Below are positions 32,308-41,534 of a DNA stretch of 64,000 nt, piece by piece. Below the pieces are notes generated by a model. The model worked only from the letters and a program-made list of their open reading frames with translations, had not been told where the DNA came from and did not search any database. The stretch is from Burkholderiales bacterium (GTDB lineage Bacteria > Pseudomonadota > Gammaproteobacteria > Burkholderiales > Casimicrobiaceae). A program made the translations under genes and the position numbers. The stretch covers positions 186,001 to 250,000 of the forward strand of contig CAJPFI010000021.1 of the NCBI GenBank assembly GCA_905339295.1. Direction: 5' to 3'. The number at the start of each line of letters is the position of its first letter. The stretch's first letter is position 1.

Positions 32308-32414
32308 CGCGACCGACAGGATAGTAACGTGCCGCGTCATTATCGTCAAGCGCAACCACGGTCGGACCGCGGATGGCTCCCGGGTTCGACGGCACACCGT
32401 TGCGGAGTGCGCGC

Positions 32415-33010
32415 GTGAAGCAAACGGAAGCGCATGCAGCAGCACCGCGGTGGCATGGCCGCTCGGCTGATGACGCCCTTGCCGCCCTCGAAGCCACGCT
32501 GGCCGGGCTGAGCGCGAGCGCGGCGGCGACCCGGCTCGATGCCTGCGGTCCGAACCGGCTGCGCGAGCCGCCCGGGCGCAGCGGCTGGAGGGTGGAAGGC
32601 GACCCGATGGAAGGCGCGCGGCTGGCCTTCGCCGGCAAGGCGGGAACCGAAACGTCGGCATCTATGCCTATGCAATCGACCGCGGCTGCGCCGCGGAACC
32701 CGCCTGCACGATCGCGCTCGACACCGGTCGTGATGGAGATCTTCCATCTGTTCTTCGTCCGCAACATCCAAGGGGCCTCGCCGACGTGGAAGGCGGTGCG
32801 CGGAACGAAAGTCGTGTGGCTGACGGTCAGGTCGTCGTGGTCGCGCAGGTCTCGATCACGTACCTTCCGCCACTGCAGACGATCTTTCGAACGCAGGCAG
32901 TTCCGCTGCTCGACGGCCTGCTCGTCGTCGGGGTGGGCGTCGTACTGTTCGCGATCATCGCGATCGAGAAGCAGATCCGCCTCAGGCCAGGAGTGATGCG
33001 CGCCGCGTGA
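32415..33010 (+). pseudogene. P-type cation-transporting ATPase remnant, central part deleted
   Basis: About 50 N-terminal codons (from GTG 32415) match the cation-ATPase N-terminal domain: WHGRSADDALAALEATLAGLSASAAATRLDACGPNRLRE. They run almost directly into pieces of the C-terminal membrane domain. NVGIYAYAIDRG (from about 32649) is in one frame, VVMEIFHLFFVRNIQG...TWKAVRGTKVVWLTV in a second, and ITYLPPLQ...LLVVGVGVVLFAIIAIEKQIRLR in a third, ending with the stop at 33008-33010. The phosphorylation (DKTGT) and ATP-binding parts, about 700 residues, are missing. At least two frameshifts add to the deletion. Such ATPases are often found beside phosphoketolase, which follows here. Confidence 0.8.
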
Positions 33011-33264
33011 CGCGGACCGACGAGTACGGCCATGCGACGCGCCAACGCGCGTCCGTTCGCGTACGATTGTCGACTTCGTCGCCGCTTTCGACCAGTGCCT
33101 TGTCGCAGTGTGTCGCTGCAAGCAGGGCCATGAGAGTGTCTCGAGCACCGGGAACAGCGCCGTGCGTGGAAGATGCTCGCGGCGGGAGCATTCCGACGAA
33201 TGAGGCCCGCGTCATCGCGCGGAAAGCGCTTGCCGCCGCAACGGCGTAACCGATGAGGAAAGCG

Positions 33265-35673
33265 ATGAAGCCGACAACCGGGATCGAGAATGCAGGCACA
33301 ACGCCTGAGCCTGCATCCGAAGAACTCGCGCGTCTGGATGCATGGTGGCGCGCGGCCAACTACCTGTCGGTCGGGCAGATCTACCTGCTCGACAATCCGC
33401 TGCTGAACATCCCGCTCGAGACCGGGCACGTCAAGCCCCGGCTGCTCGGTCATTGGGGCACGACGCCCGGACTGAACTTCATCTACGTTCACCTGAACCG
33501 CATCATCGGCAAGTACGATGTCGATGCGATCTACATCGCGGGGCCCGGCCATGGCGGCCCGGCGCTGGTAGCCAACACCTGGCTCGAGGGCAGCTACAGC
33601 GAGGTCTATCCGGACGTTTCGCGCGACGCCGAAGGCATGCGGCGGCTGTTCCGGCAGTTTTCGTTTCCCGGCGGGGTGGGCAGCCATGTCACCGCCGAAA
33701 CGCCGGGCTCGATACACGAGGGCGGCGAGCTCGGCTACGCGCTCTCGCACGCTTACGGCGCCGCCTTCGACAACCCCGATCTCCTGGTCGCCTGCGTTGT
33801 GGGCGACGGCGAGGCCGAGACCGGGCCGCTCGCGGCCGCCTGGCATTCGAACAAGTTCCTCAATCCCGTGAGCGACGGCGCGGTCCTGCCGATCCTGCAT
33901 CTCAACGGCTACAAGATCGCCAGCCCCACCGTGCTCGCGCGCATTCCGCGCGCCGAGCTCGAAGCGCTGTTCGTGGGTTACGGTTACAGGCCGTACTTCG
34001 TCGAGGGATCCGAACCTGCGGCGATGCACCGGGAGATGGCAGCGACGCTGGATACCGTCATCGAGGAGATCCGCGCGATCCAGCGCGCGGCACGTGCCAG
34101 CGGGGTCGCGAAACGCGTGCGCTGGCCGATGATCGTGCTCAACACCCCGAAGGGATGGACGGGGCCGAAAGCCGTCGACGGCAGGATGATCGAAGGTTCC
34201 TGGCGCTCGCACCAGGTGCCGTTCGCCGACACCGCCAGCAATCGGGAGCACCTGAAGCTGCTCGAACAATGGATGAAGAGCTACCGGCCCGCGGAGCTGT
34301 TCGACGAACACGGCGCGCCGCGCCCGGAAATCGCCGCGCTCGCGCCGAGGGGTGCGCGCCGCATGGGATCGAATCCGCACGCCAACGGCGGACTGCTGCT
34401 CAGGGATCTCCGGCTGCCGGACTTTCGCGACTACGCCGTGGAAGTGCCGCTGCCCGGCGCGGTGACCGCCGAGGCGACGCGCGTGATGGGCGGCCTGCTG
34501 CGCGATGTGATGCGGCTGAACCTCGATACCCGCAACTTCCGTGTCGTCGGCCCGGACGAGACTGCCTCCAACCGCCTCGGCGCGCTGTTCGAGGCGACCG
34601 ATCGCACCTGGGTCGCCGAGCGCCTGCCGGAGGACGAGCACCTGGCGCCGGACGGAAGAGTCATGGAAATCCTCTCCGAGCACACCTGCCAGGGCTGGCT
34701 CGAAGGGTACCTGCTCACGGGCCGGCACGGGCTGTTCTCGTGCTACGAGGCGTTCATTCATATCGTCGCCTCGATGTTCAACCAGCACGCCAAGTGGCTC
34801 AAGGTCTGCAACGAGGTCGCGTGGCGGCGGCCGATCGCGTCGCTCAACATCCTGCTGACCTCGCACGTCTGGCGCCAGGATCACAACGGCTTCTCTCACC
34901 AGGATCCCGGCTTCATCGACCATGTGGTGAACAAGAAGGCCGACACCATCCGCGTGTTCCTGCCGCCCGACGCGAACACGCTGCTCTGCCTCACCGACTG
35001 GTGCCTGCGCTCGCGCAACTTCGTCAACGTGATCGTCGCCGGCAAGCAGCCGCAGGCGCAGTGGCTGGCCATGGACGCCGCGATCAGGCACTGCGCCGCC
35101 GGCATCGGCATCTTCGAGTGGGCGAGCAACGACCAGGAAGGCGAGCCCGACGTCGTGATGGCGTGCGCGGGCGACGTGCCGACGCTCGAGACGCTCGCTG
35201 CCGTGGACCTGCTTCGCCGACACCTGCCGTCGCTCAAGGTGCGGGTGATCAATGTCGTGGACCTGATGACCCTGCAACAGAAGGAAGAGCACCCGCATGG
35301 GCTGTCCGACCGCGACTTCGACACGCTGTTCACGACCGACAAGCCGGTCGTGTTCGCCTACCATGGCTACCCGTGGCTCATCCACCGGCTGACCTACCGG
35401 CGCACCAATCACCCGAACCTGCACGTGCGCGGCTACAAGGAGGAAGGCACCACGACCACGCCCTTCGACATGGCGGTTCTGAACGACCTGGACCGCTTCC
35501 ACCTGGTCGCGGACGTCGTCGACCGGGTGCCCGGCCTCGGCTACCGGGCCGCCTACCTGAAGCAGTTCCTGCGCGACAAGCTCATCGAGCATCGTCAGTA
35601 CATTCGCGCGCACGGTCAGGACATGCCGGAAATACGCGACTGGAAGTGGCCGGCCGGCGCGGCACAGGCCTGA
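33265..35673 (+). CDS. Xylulose-5-phosphate/fructose-6-phosphate phosphoketolase
   Basis: A TPP-dependent enzyme of 802 residues that splits sugar phosphates with inorganic phosphate to give acetyl phosphate. Family blocks: [13 protein letters not shown], the signature [33 protein letters not shown] (TPP/Mg site), [13 protein letters not shown] and the C-terminal [19 protein letters not shown]. The ATG at 33265 has GAGGAA 4-5 nt upstream; an ATG at 33253 has none. Full length, no breaks, although it follows a ruined ATPase gene. It may feed acetate/ATP metabolism under oxygen limitation; inference. Confidence 0.94.
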   Translation: MKPTTGIENAGTTPEPASEELARLDAWWRAANYLSVGQIYLLDNPLLNIPLETGHVKPRLLGHWGTTPGLNFIYVHLNRIIGKYDVDAIYIAGPGHGGPALVANTWLEGSYSEVYPDVSRDAEGMRRLFRQFSFPGGVGSHVTAETPGSIHEGGELGYALSHAYGAAFDNPDLLVACVVGDGEAETGPLAAAWHSNKFLNPVSDGAVLPILHLNGYKIASPTVLARIPRAELEALFVGYGYRPYFVEGSEPAAMHREMAATLDTVIEEIRAIQRAARASGVAKRVRWPMIVLNTPKGWTGPKAVDGRMIEGSWRSHQVPFADTASNREHLKLLEQWMKSYRPAELFDEHGAPRPEIAALAPRGARRMGSNPHANGGLLLRDLRLPDFRDYAVEVPLPGAVTAEATRVMGGLLRDVMRLNLDTRNFRVVGPDETASNRLGALFEATDRTWVAERLPEDEHLAPDGRVMEILSEHTCQGWLEGYLLTGRHGLFSCYEAFIHIVASMFNQHAKWLKVCNEVAWRRPIASLNILLTSHVWRQDHNGFSHQDPGFIDHVVNKKADTIRVFLPPDANTLLCLTDWCLRSRNFVNVIVAGKQPQAQWLAMDAAIRHCAAGIGIFEWASNDQEGEPDVVMACAGDVPTLETLAAVDLLRRHLPSLKVRVINVVDLMTLQQKEEHPHGLSDRDFDTLFTTDKPVVFAYHGYPWLIHRLTYRRTNHPNLHVRGYKEEGTTTTPFDMAVLNDLDRFHLVADVVDRVPGLGYRAAYLKQFLRDKLIEHRQYIRAHGQDMPEIRDWKWPAGAAQA

Positions 35674-35863
35674 TCGGCACCGCGAATGACCCGACGGGTC
35701 GACGTCATCGCGGGGATGCCTTCCTGCCATCCGTTTTCCGGCAGCAGCCGTCGGAGATCGAATTTTCCCGACGCGGGAGGCGAGAGATGAACGGTTGTCG
35801 TCAGCTTTCCGCGGCGGCATCGCTCGCCGTCATCCCGGGATCGCATGCCGCGAGGGGGACCGA

Positions 35864-36766
35864 ATGATCGTGAATAGCGCGTCGGGTGCACTGGCGCTCG
35901 TCGTCGCCGTCGATGGGTCTGCCGATGCCGATGCGGCAGTGCGATGGGTTGCCGGACTTCATTCAGCGGGAATTCCGCTGCGCTGCGTGCTCGTCAACGC
36001 GCAAAAGCCGGTCATGTCGGGTGACGTGGGGGCGATCTCGCCCGCAAGCCACGTGATCGCCGAGCGTGAACGCAGCGCCGCCGAGATCCTCGAGCACGCG
36101 GGCGGCATCCTTCGAGCCGCTGGCGTGCGGTACGACCTGGACGAACGAATCGACGACCCCGTGACGGCTGTCGTGGCGTGCGCCGAGGCGCAGCGATGCG
36201 ACGCCATCGTCCTCGGCAGGCGGGGCCACGGGGCGTTGCGCGCAGCGCTCCTGGGGTCGGTATCGTCCGAGGTGGTGCGATGCTCGCGGGGTCCGGTCAT
36301 CATCGTCCACGCCGATGTCCCTGCACGATTTGACCCTCCGCTGCGTGTCCTGCTGGCCGCGGACGACTCCAAGGCGGCGATACGCGCGGCGGCGTTCGCA
36401 GCCCGACTCGCCGGCTCGGTCGCCGGGGGTGAAGTCCACGTCCTGCACGTGCATCCGGGCCTCACGGTGGCCGGCACCGTGCTGGGCCCGCGCGAGCATC
36501 TGCTAGAGCACTGGTCCGGAAACGCGTCGGAGCAGGTGTTTGCCTCGGTGCGCGGGATCCTCGAGCGGGCGGGTTGCACGTGCTTCACGCATCCGGTTCA
36601 AGGCGATGTTCCCGGCGAGGCGATCGTACGCGAGGCGGACAGGCTGGGCTGCGGAGTGATCGCCATGGGCACGCGCGGGCGCGGACCTGTCGTCGAACTG
36701 CTGCTCGGATCCGCCGCGCGGCACGTGGTGGAACACGCCCGCGTTCCACTCGTCGTGACGCGCTGA
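35864..36766 (+). CDS. Tandem universal stress protein (two UspA domains)
   Basis: A 300-residue protein with two UspA domains in a row (about 10-150 and 158-300). Each ends with the ATP-binding signature G-x2-G-x9-G(S/T): GRRGHGALRAALLGS and GTRGRGPVVELLLGS. The start at 35864 is preceded by GAGGGGGA; an ATG at 35795 opens a longer frame without similarity. It is 190 nt after phosphoketolase. Tandem Usp genes commonly sit in low-oxygen or acetate stress clusters. Confidence 0.9.
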   Translation: MIVNSASGALALVVAVDGSADADAAVRWVAGLHSAGIPLRCVLVNAQKPVMSGDVGAISPASHVIAERERSAAEILEHAGGILRAAGVRYDLDERIDDPVTAVVACAEAQRCDAIVLGRRGHGALRAALLGSVSSEVVRCSRGPVIIVHADVPARFDPPLRVLLAADDSKAAIRAAAFAARLAGSVAGGEVHVLHVHPGLTVAGTVLGPREHLLEHWSGNASEQVFASVRGILERAGCTCFTHPVQGDVPGEAIVREADRLGCGVIAMGTRGRGPVVELLLGSAARHVVEHARVPLVVTR

Positions 36767-37347
36767 CCACGGCGCCCGAAAAGGTCATCCGCTCGCCGGC
36801 GCTCGGCGAACCGCCAGCACGCCGCGCGCCCTTGGGTCGGGTCGCGATCCGCGGCGTGCCGCAGGTCGAGTCGCTGTCGGCGAGGAATCGCCGGACTTGC
36901 CGACAGGCGCCGGCGCGTGCCACCGATGGATGCCGTGAGATCCGGAGAGACACTTCCCGGTCGACACAGGCACTCGACGGGGAACGTGGATCGTCCCCCA
37001 AAGTCCCTGAACGACCTGGGCCCATCCCCACTCGATCATCAACGAGCCTTCCAAGCTGTTGATTGGCAAGGCACCGGGCGCTGGTTTGAAGATTTTTACC
37101 GTCACTTTAACGTCAAAGTGCTTAGCACCAGCATTGGCGCGGGTTTGCAGGCGATTCGGTCTGAAGTGACCTTTCGAGATCTATCGACATCTATCGACTC
37201 CCGCGACCATCGGCGACAGCATCGACGTGCGTCCATGTCGGTCAGGGACACGCCCAAGAAGGGCCGGGATCAAACGCCATAGGCTATTGTCCCTGCTCAC
37301 TTTTCCGCCAGTTTTTTTTGACGTCGGGGACACCCATCAAGTCCCGT
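36767..37347. other. Non-coding, locally A+T-rich stretch between the stress gene and the TOTE/AbiE cassette
   Basis: No convincing gene in 581 nt. The plus frame 36917-37282 has no recognised similarity. Composition drops sharply: in 37081-37140 only 27 of 60 bases are G or C, in a window that is otherwise very G+C-rich. Seen here: a near-perfect 18-bp dyad at 37103-37120 (CACTTT and AAAGTG arms), two tandem copies of ATCTATCGAC at 37179-37198, and a run of eight T near 37312. GGGACA boxes occur twice directly (GTCAGGGACAC near 37239, GTCGGGGACAC near 37323) and once inverted (TTGTCCCTG near 37288). It looks like worn mobile-element DNA. Confidence 0.6.
37022..37040. repeat. Degenerate copy of the guaA 3' end (possible attachment-site remnant)
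   Basis: CCCACTCGATC at 37027-37037 is identical, in the same orientation, to 41540-41550 inside the last codons of guaA. With flanks, 14 of 19 positions agree (37022-37040 against 41535-41553). The two copies bracket the abiE/TOTE cassette. The guaA 3' end is a known integration site of genomic islands. No integrase is present. Confidence 0.45.
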
Positions 37348-39777
37348 TCAGATGGGTCGTTTGAGGCAAGGCATGGCCTGCATAACGGGCGGCGGCTCGG
37401 CGATCCGGTAGCCCATCGCCCGGTAGCCGCGCTGGCGCTTGTCCCACATTCGCATCAAAGCCGGGTGGCCGGTATCCACGAAGTCGATGATCCGCACGCT
37501 GGCCTTGCTGGCGTGCTCCCGATGCAACCGGCCAGCGTATTGCTGTAACGTTCCCCTCCACGAGACGGGCATCGCCAAGACCATGGTGTCGAGGGGCGGA
37601 TGGTCGAATCCTTTGCCGACGAGCTTGCCGGTGGCCAGCAGAATGCGAGGCGAATCGGGTGGGAGCGCGTCGAGTTCTGCAATGAGCATGGCGCGTTGCT
37701 TTCTGGACATCCGCCCGTGAAGAACGAAGGGTAGCGGGACCTCGAAACCCAGGGCCGCCCGCATGGCTTCAAGGTGCGCGGTGCGCTCGGTCAGAACCAG
37801 CACCTTGCGCCCCTGATCGAACGCCGTTCTGACTTCTGCGGCGATTGCTGCCGTCCGTGATCGATCGTTGGCGAGGTGCCGAAACACCTCCTGAATCCCC
37901 GACTCCGGCGGCAGGTCAATGCGAGCAAGGCACGATCGAGGCAGCACCTGCAGGTCATGGGGGGTCTCAACGGGTCTCGCCGCCGTGTGCCGAATCGGTC
38001 CGCACTGCATGAAGATGATCGGTTGCTGACCGTCTCGGCGGATCGGCGTGGCGGTCAGGCCAAGCACGTACTTGGCCTTGCATCGCTTCAGGATGGCGTC
38101 GAACGACACCGCGCCGACGTGATGGCACTCGTCCACGATGACGTGGCCGTAGTTCTCGACGAGGGCACTGACCTCCCCTTGGCGGGACAGCGACTGCATC
38201 ACCGCGATGTCGATCTTGCTGGTGGGTTTCGCCGTGCCGCCTCCGATCGTGCCGACCACACCACCGCCAACGCCGAGAAAGGTCTGCAATCGCTCCTGCC
38301 ACTGCTTGAGCAGTTCGGTTCGATGCACCAGCACCAGGGTGTTCACGCCTCGGCGGGCGATCAGCGCGGCAGCGGTAACGGTCTTGCCGAATGCGGTCGG
38401 GGCACACAGCACGCCCACATCGTCACGCAGCATCGCGGCAACGGCGGCCTCCTGATCAGTTCGAAGCGTCCCTGCGAATCCCACATCAATCGGCTCACCG
38501 GTGTTGCGCTCGTCCCTGAAATCACAGTGGACTGCATTTTCACGCAGCAAGTCTTGCGCGGCATCGAAGCAGCCGCGCGGCAGTGCAATGTGACGGGGAT
38601 AGTTCTCCGCGCAGCCGATCACCCGGTGCTTGTCCCACACCGACAGCCGCATTGCCTGTGCCCGGTAGAACTCTGGGTTCTGAAACGCGGCAAGTCGGAT
38701 CAGGCGGTTGGCCAATGGCTGCGGAAGCTCCGCGTTCTCGAAATAGATGAGGTTCGCCAATGTCACCGTGAGCGCCTTCGGCATCACGCCCAGCATCTTC
38801 ACAGTCGGTACCGAAGTGCGCTTCCACGGCGTCGCCAGATCCTCAGCGTCGATAAAGGTCACGTCGAGAAGATGGACGCCGCCTGTGGCCCGAACGATCG
38901 TCGGCTCGATGTCGTGCGGCGACATCGGCTGGATCGATGCCAGGAACTCCCACTGGTCGGGGTTCGGTCGCAGATCGGAGTCGACAAACACAGTGCACCC
39001 GGCCTCCCGCGGCTTCTTCTGCAGCGGCAAGGCGATCAGATTGCCGAAGCCGCCCTTGGGCATGGTGTCCTGATTGGGAAACAGGCGATCGTAGGACGTG
39101 AGCTTCAGTTGCCGGGTGCGCGCGCAGGTGTGGCTGATGATGGCAGTGCCCATCCGACGCGCATCCCGCGCCGACACACGCTCGGCGAAGAAGATCCAGG
39201 CGTGCGCCCCGTTTCCCGAGCGGGAAGTCTCGATCGCAACCGGGACGCCGAGATCGGTGCACGAACCGGCGAAAGCGCGAACATCCTCTCTCCACTCGGC
39301 TTCGTCGAAATCGATCGCGAGGAAGTAGCAGCTGTCGTCCTCCAGCAGCGGGTAGACACCGATCGTGTGGTCACCGGCCAGGTGGGCGTAGATGGCAGCG
39401 TCCGAAAGCGGGATCAAAGAGCGATTCCGACAGTCTCCGCACTTGATTCGCGGCTTCTCGCATACTCCAGCGCGCCACTCGTTCGCGCAGGCAGGTGCGT
39501 AACCCGACTTGCCGGTCGTCTTGCTCTCCCAGCGCACGGGATAGACATCCGTGCGACCCCGAGACCGCCGGCGAAAGAGCGCCACTTTCGCCTCGGTGGA
39601 GAGTCGCGACGATTCGGCCTGCGGAGGAGAAGTTGTCCGTTCCGTCGCGCGACGCCACTCGATTCCGTTTGCCTCCAAGAGCGCGATCAGTCGCTCGTTC
39701 TCCGCCTGCAGCACGGCCAAGGACTCGGGCTCCGACGTCGATCGTTCGCTCGGCAGTGATCTCTCCGAAGCCGTCAT
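37348..39777 (-). CDS. TOTE-family AEP primase fused to an SF2 DEAD/DEAH helicase
   Basis: An 809-residue two-part protein. A short leucine-rich coiled coil (about 17-37) precedes an archaeo-eukaryotic-type primase. The primase has DVYPVRWE (77-84), four Cys (C97, C106, C113, C116) likely binding zinc, the catalytic AIDFD (D156, D158) and SRSGNGAHAWIFF (185-197). This matches the primase domain described for TOTE conflict systems. From about 430 a superfamily 2 helicase follows: APTAFGKT Walker A (459-466), DECHH (549-553), GLTATPIRRDG and a helicase C domain with QQYAGRLHRE. The ATG at 39777 overlaps the abiEii stop as ATGA; a longer frame upstream is abiEii out of frame. No nuclease domain is evident. 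A defence role is inference. Confidence 0.85.
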   Translation of the reverse strand: MTASERSLPSERSTSEPESLAVLQAENERLIALLEANGIEWRRATERTTSPPQAESSRLSTEAKVALFRRRSRGRTDVYPVRWESKTTGKSGYAPACANEWRAGVCEKPRIKCGDCRNRSLIPLSDAAIYAHLAGDHTIGVYPLLEDDSCYFLAIDFDEAEWREDVRAFAGSCTDLGVPVAIETSRSGNGAHAWIFFAERVSARDARRMGTAIISHTCARTRQLKLTSYDRLFPNQDTMPKGGFGNLIALPLQKKPREAGCTVFVDSDLRPNPDQWEFLASIQPMSPHDIEPTIVRATGGVHLLDVTFIDAEDLATPWKRTSVPTVKMLGVMPKALTVTLANLIYFENAELPQPLANRLIRLAAFQNPEFYRAQAMRLSVWDKHRVIGCAENYPRHIALPRGCFDAAQDLLRENAVHCDFRDERNTGEPIDVGFAGTLRTDQEAAVAAMLRDDVGVLCAPTAFGKTVTAAALIARRGVNTLVLVHRTELLKQWQERLQTFLGVGGGVVGTIGGGTAKPTSKIDIAVMQSLSRQGEVSALVENYGHVIVDECHHVGAVSFDAILKRCKAKYVLGLTATPIRRDGQQPIIFMQCGPIRHTAARPVETPHDLQVLPRSCLARIDLPPESGIQEVFRHLANDRSRTAAIAAEVRTAFDQGRKVLVLTERTAHLEAMRAALGFEVPLPFVLHGRMSRKQRAMLIAELDALPPDSPRILLATGKLVGKGFDHPPLDTMVLAMPVSWRGTLQQYAGRLHREHASKASVRIIDFVDTGHPALMRMWDKRQRGYRAMGYRIAEPPPVMQAMPCLKRPI

Positions 39778-40664
39778 TGCGACTGATTCCGATCTCGGGG
39801 CATCAGCAGCGCTGGATACCGCTTTGCACGCAATTCCTCGATGACCGCATCGGAGAGCTTCCATCTGTCTCCGCCGATTCGCGCGATCAACTCGGTCCAG
39901 ACGCGCTCGAACGCCTGGATCGCATCCGCATCGCTCCAGCGCACGCTCGCCGGCAACATCGGTGCGACGTCTTCGGTCAGGCGTCGCGTCAACTTCTCCA
40001 GCATGCGCTGCTCGGCCATCGCTCGCGTGATCGGCTTGCCCTCCAGAGCCAGGTAGTGGTCGAAGCAGGCGATGACTTTCTCCGGATCCAGCGGCAGCTG
40101 TTCGAGTCCCTGGCGCAGATCGAACAGGTCACGGTTCCTGCGCCGCTGCAGCAGCGCGCGCAGCTTCGTGCCGAACAGTTCCTCGGGCTCGTAGGAGGCG
40201 ATCTGCGCAGTTCCGCGGTACCAGTCGCTTTCCACGGCGAACGGATAGCGTCGAACACCAAACAAGCTCGCGTGTTCCCGAGTGTTGATCTCGACCTTCA
40301 GTTTGAGCGTCGCCTGCGCATCGATCTCGGGCGTGAACTTGAACACCAGGTGCATCGAGTGCCCGGCCTGCTCCCGGCTGCATTTCCCGAGCCACGACAG
40401 CGCCACGCGAATCGCGTCGACCGTGCCACCGATAGGCTCGGGTTGCGCCTGGACCAGATCGATATCCTCCGAGTAGCGCAGCGGCTGCTTGAAAAGCAGC
40501 TTGTGGATCGCCGTACCACCGCGGAATGCGATCTTCCCCGCCAACGCCGGCGCATTGAACAGGTCGCACAGGGCGCGACAGATGATCAGGTCCTGCTCGA
40601 CCTGCCGCAGGTCCGGCCACGGCGCTTTCGTACTCCACGCTTGCAGAAAGGCGGTGGGAATCAC
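39774..40664 (-). CDS. abiEii: AbiEii-family nucleotidyltransferase toxin
   Basis: A 296-residue protein of the AbiEii/AbiGii toxin family, DNA polymerase beta-like nucleotidyltransferases that arrest growth in phage-infected cells. FRGGTAIHK (GG at 49-50) and YSEDIDL (D67, D69) are the metal-binding motif; ELFGTKLRALLQRRRNRDLFDL is the family's second block. The start is GTG at 40664, overlapping the abiEi stop as GTGA. The stop overlaps the primase-helicase start as ATGA, so production of all three proteins is tied together. Confidence 0.9.
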   Translation of the reverse strand: MIPTAFLQAWSTKAPWPDLRQVEQDLIICRALCDLFNAPALAGKIAFRGGTAIHKLLFKQPLRYSEDIDLVQAQPEPIGGTVDAIRVALSWLGKCSREQAGHSMHLVFKFTPEIDAQATLKLKVEINTREHASLFGVRRYPFAVESDWYRGTAQIASYEPEELFGTKLRALLQRRRNRDLFDLRQGLEQLPLDPEKVIACFDHYLALEGKPITRAMAEQRMLEKLTRRLTEDVAPMLPASVRWSDADAIQAFERVWTELIARIGGDRWKLSDAVIEELRAKRYPALLMPRDRNQSQ

Positions 40665-41479
40665 TCCGCGATCTCCACCGCTTCATTGATCAGGAGCTTC
40701 CACCTTGGATTTCGCTCGCCAGACTGGGCCAAAGCCTTCACGAGCGGCCTGACGGACGGATCGAGCGGCAGTGCGGTCCTGGCGCGCTTCACGAAGGCTT
40801 GCAGCGCATCGGCCTGGCGCGCGTGTCCCGCCAGATCGAGCAGGTAGCCAAGCCGGCGGACCGCCGAGTTCTCGTAGGCGCCGGCCGCCTTCTGCAGCAG
40901 GCGCGGTCTGGCCTTGGCGCCGACGTCCTTGACGATCTGAGCGACGCTGCTGATGCCAGCTGCCTTGTGGAAGTAGCGCACGCTGTCGAGCAGCGTCAGC
41001 TCGACGCCAGCCACCGTGGCGAAGCCGGCGTCGCTCTTCATCTGGTCCACCAACGACGACTGATTGACCTGACTGAATGCGTCCGGACCCTGATAAAGGA
41101 ACTGCAGGCGATGGCGACCCAGATCGAAGTTCCGCAACTGCCTCGGGACGACGACCTGGAAGACCATGCTGGCCTGGTGCGAGGCGCCGTGGAATGCCGC
41201 CGCGCGCAGCAACGAAACGCGGTAGTCGATCCCCTGATGCTTCATCAGCGGGTCGATCCACTTGACAGGGTCGGGCGCGCCGGCGACCCGATCTTCCGGG
41301 CGCAGGATGAGATAGAAGCCGTGCCTGGGATTCGCCAGTCGGCGATTGTTGATCGCGCGCGTGATCGCCGCCGCCAGTGCCGACGGCTTCAGGCCAAGCG
41401 CAGCGACTACCTCATCCCGGGAGAAGTAGGCTCGGCCGCGTGCGAGCAGATCGTCGAGGTAGGACTCGAGGGAAGCCAT
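40661..41479 (-). CDS. abiEi: AbiEi-family antitoxin and autorepressor
   Basis: A 272-residue protein. The N terminus MASLESYLDDLLARGRAYFSRDEVVAALGLKPSALAAAITR is the winged helix-turn-helix of AbiEi antitoxins, followed by RRLANPRHGFYLILRPEDR and the larger C-terminal antitoxin domain. AbiEi proteins silence AbiEii in a type IV manner and repress their own operon by binding inverted repeats. Exactly such a repeat overlaps its promoter here. The ATG lies 5 nt after the -10 box, so the message should be leaderless. Confidence 0.9.
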   Translation of the reverse strand: MASLESYLDDLLARGRAYFSRDEVVAALGLKPSALAAAITRAINNRRLANPRHGFYLILRPEDRVAGAPDPVKWIDPLMKHQGIDYRVSLLRAAAFHGASHQASMVFQVVVPRQLRNFDLGRHRLQFLYQGPDAFSQVNQSSLVDQMKSDAGFATVAGVELTLLDSVRYFHKAAGISSVAQIVKDVGAKARPRLLQKAAGAYENSAVRRLGYLLDLAGHARQADALQAFVKRARTALPLDPSVRPLVKALAQSGERNPRWKLLINEAVEIAE

Positions 41480-41484
41480 ACCAG

Positions 41485-41527
41485 ATCATACGCAAAACGC
41501 GACAAATAGTCAAGAGTTTTGCATATG
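41485..41527 (-). promoter_or_regulatory. Promoter and AbiEi-type operator of the abiE-primase/helicase operon
   Basis: On the minus strand TTGACT (41513-41508) and TATGAT (41490-41485) are 17 nt apart, a near-consensus sigma-70 promoter. Inverted arms CATATGCAAAAC (41527-41516) and GTTTTGCGTATG (41498-41487) agree at 11 of 12 positions and are 17 nt apart. One abuts the -35 and the other overlaps the -10 by 4 nt. Repressor binding there would block RNA polymerase. Only 5 nt separate the -10 from the abiEi ATG, so transcription should begin at the start codon. Confidence 0.75.
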
Positions 41528-41534
41528 CTTTGGG

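Noticed and set aside
32827-35820. A 997-codon open frame on the minus strand
   Set aside because: It lies antisense to the intact phosphoketolase gene, is Arg-rich, has no recognisable domain, and is the kind of long antisense frame expected in very G+C-rich coding DNA.
36917-37282. A 121-codon plus-strand frame in the non-coding patch
   Set aside because: No ribosome site, no similarity, and it spans the guaA-like repeat and the tandem decamer; judged chance.
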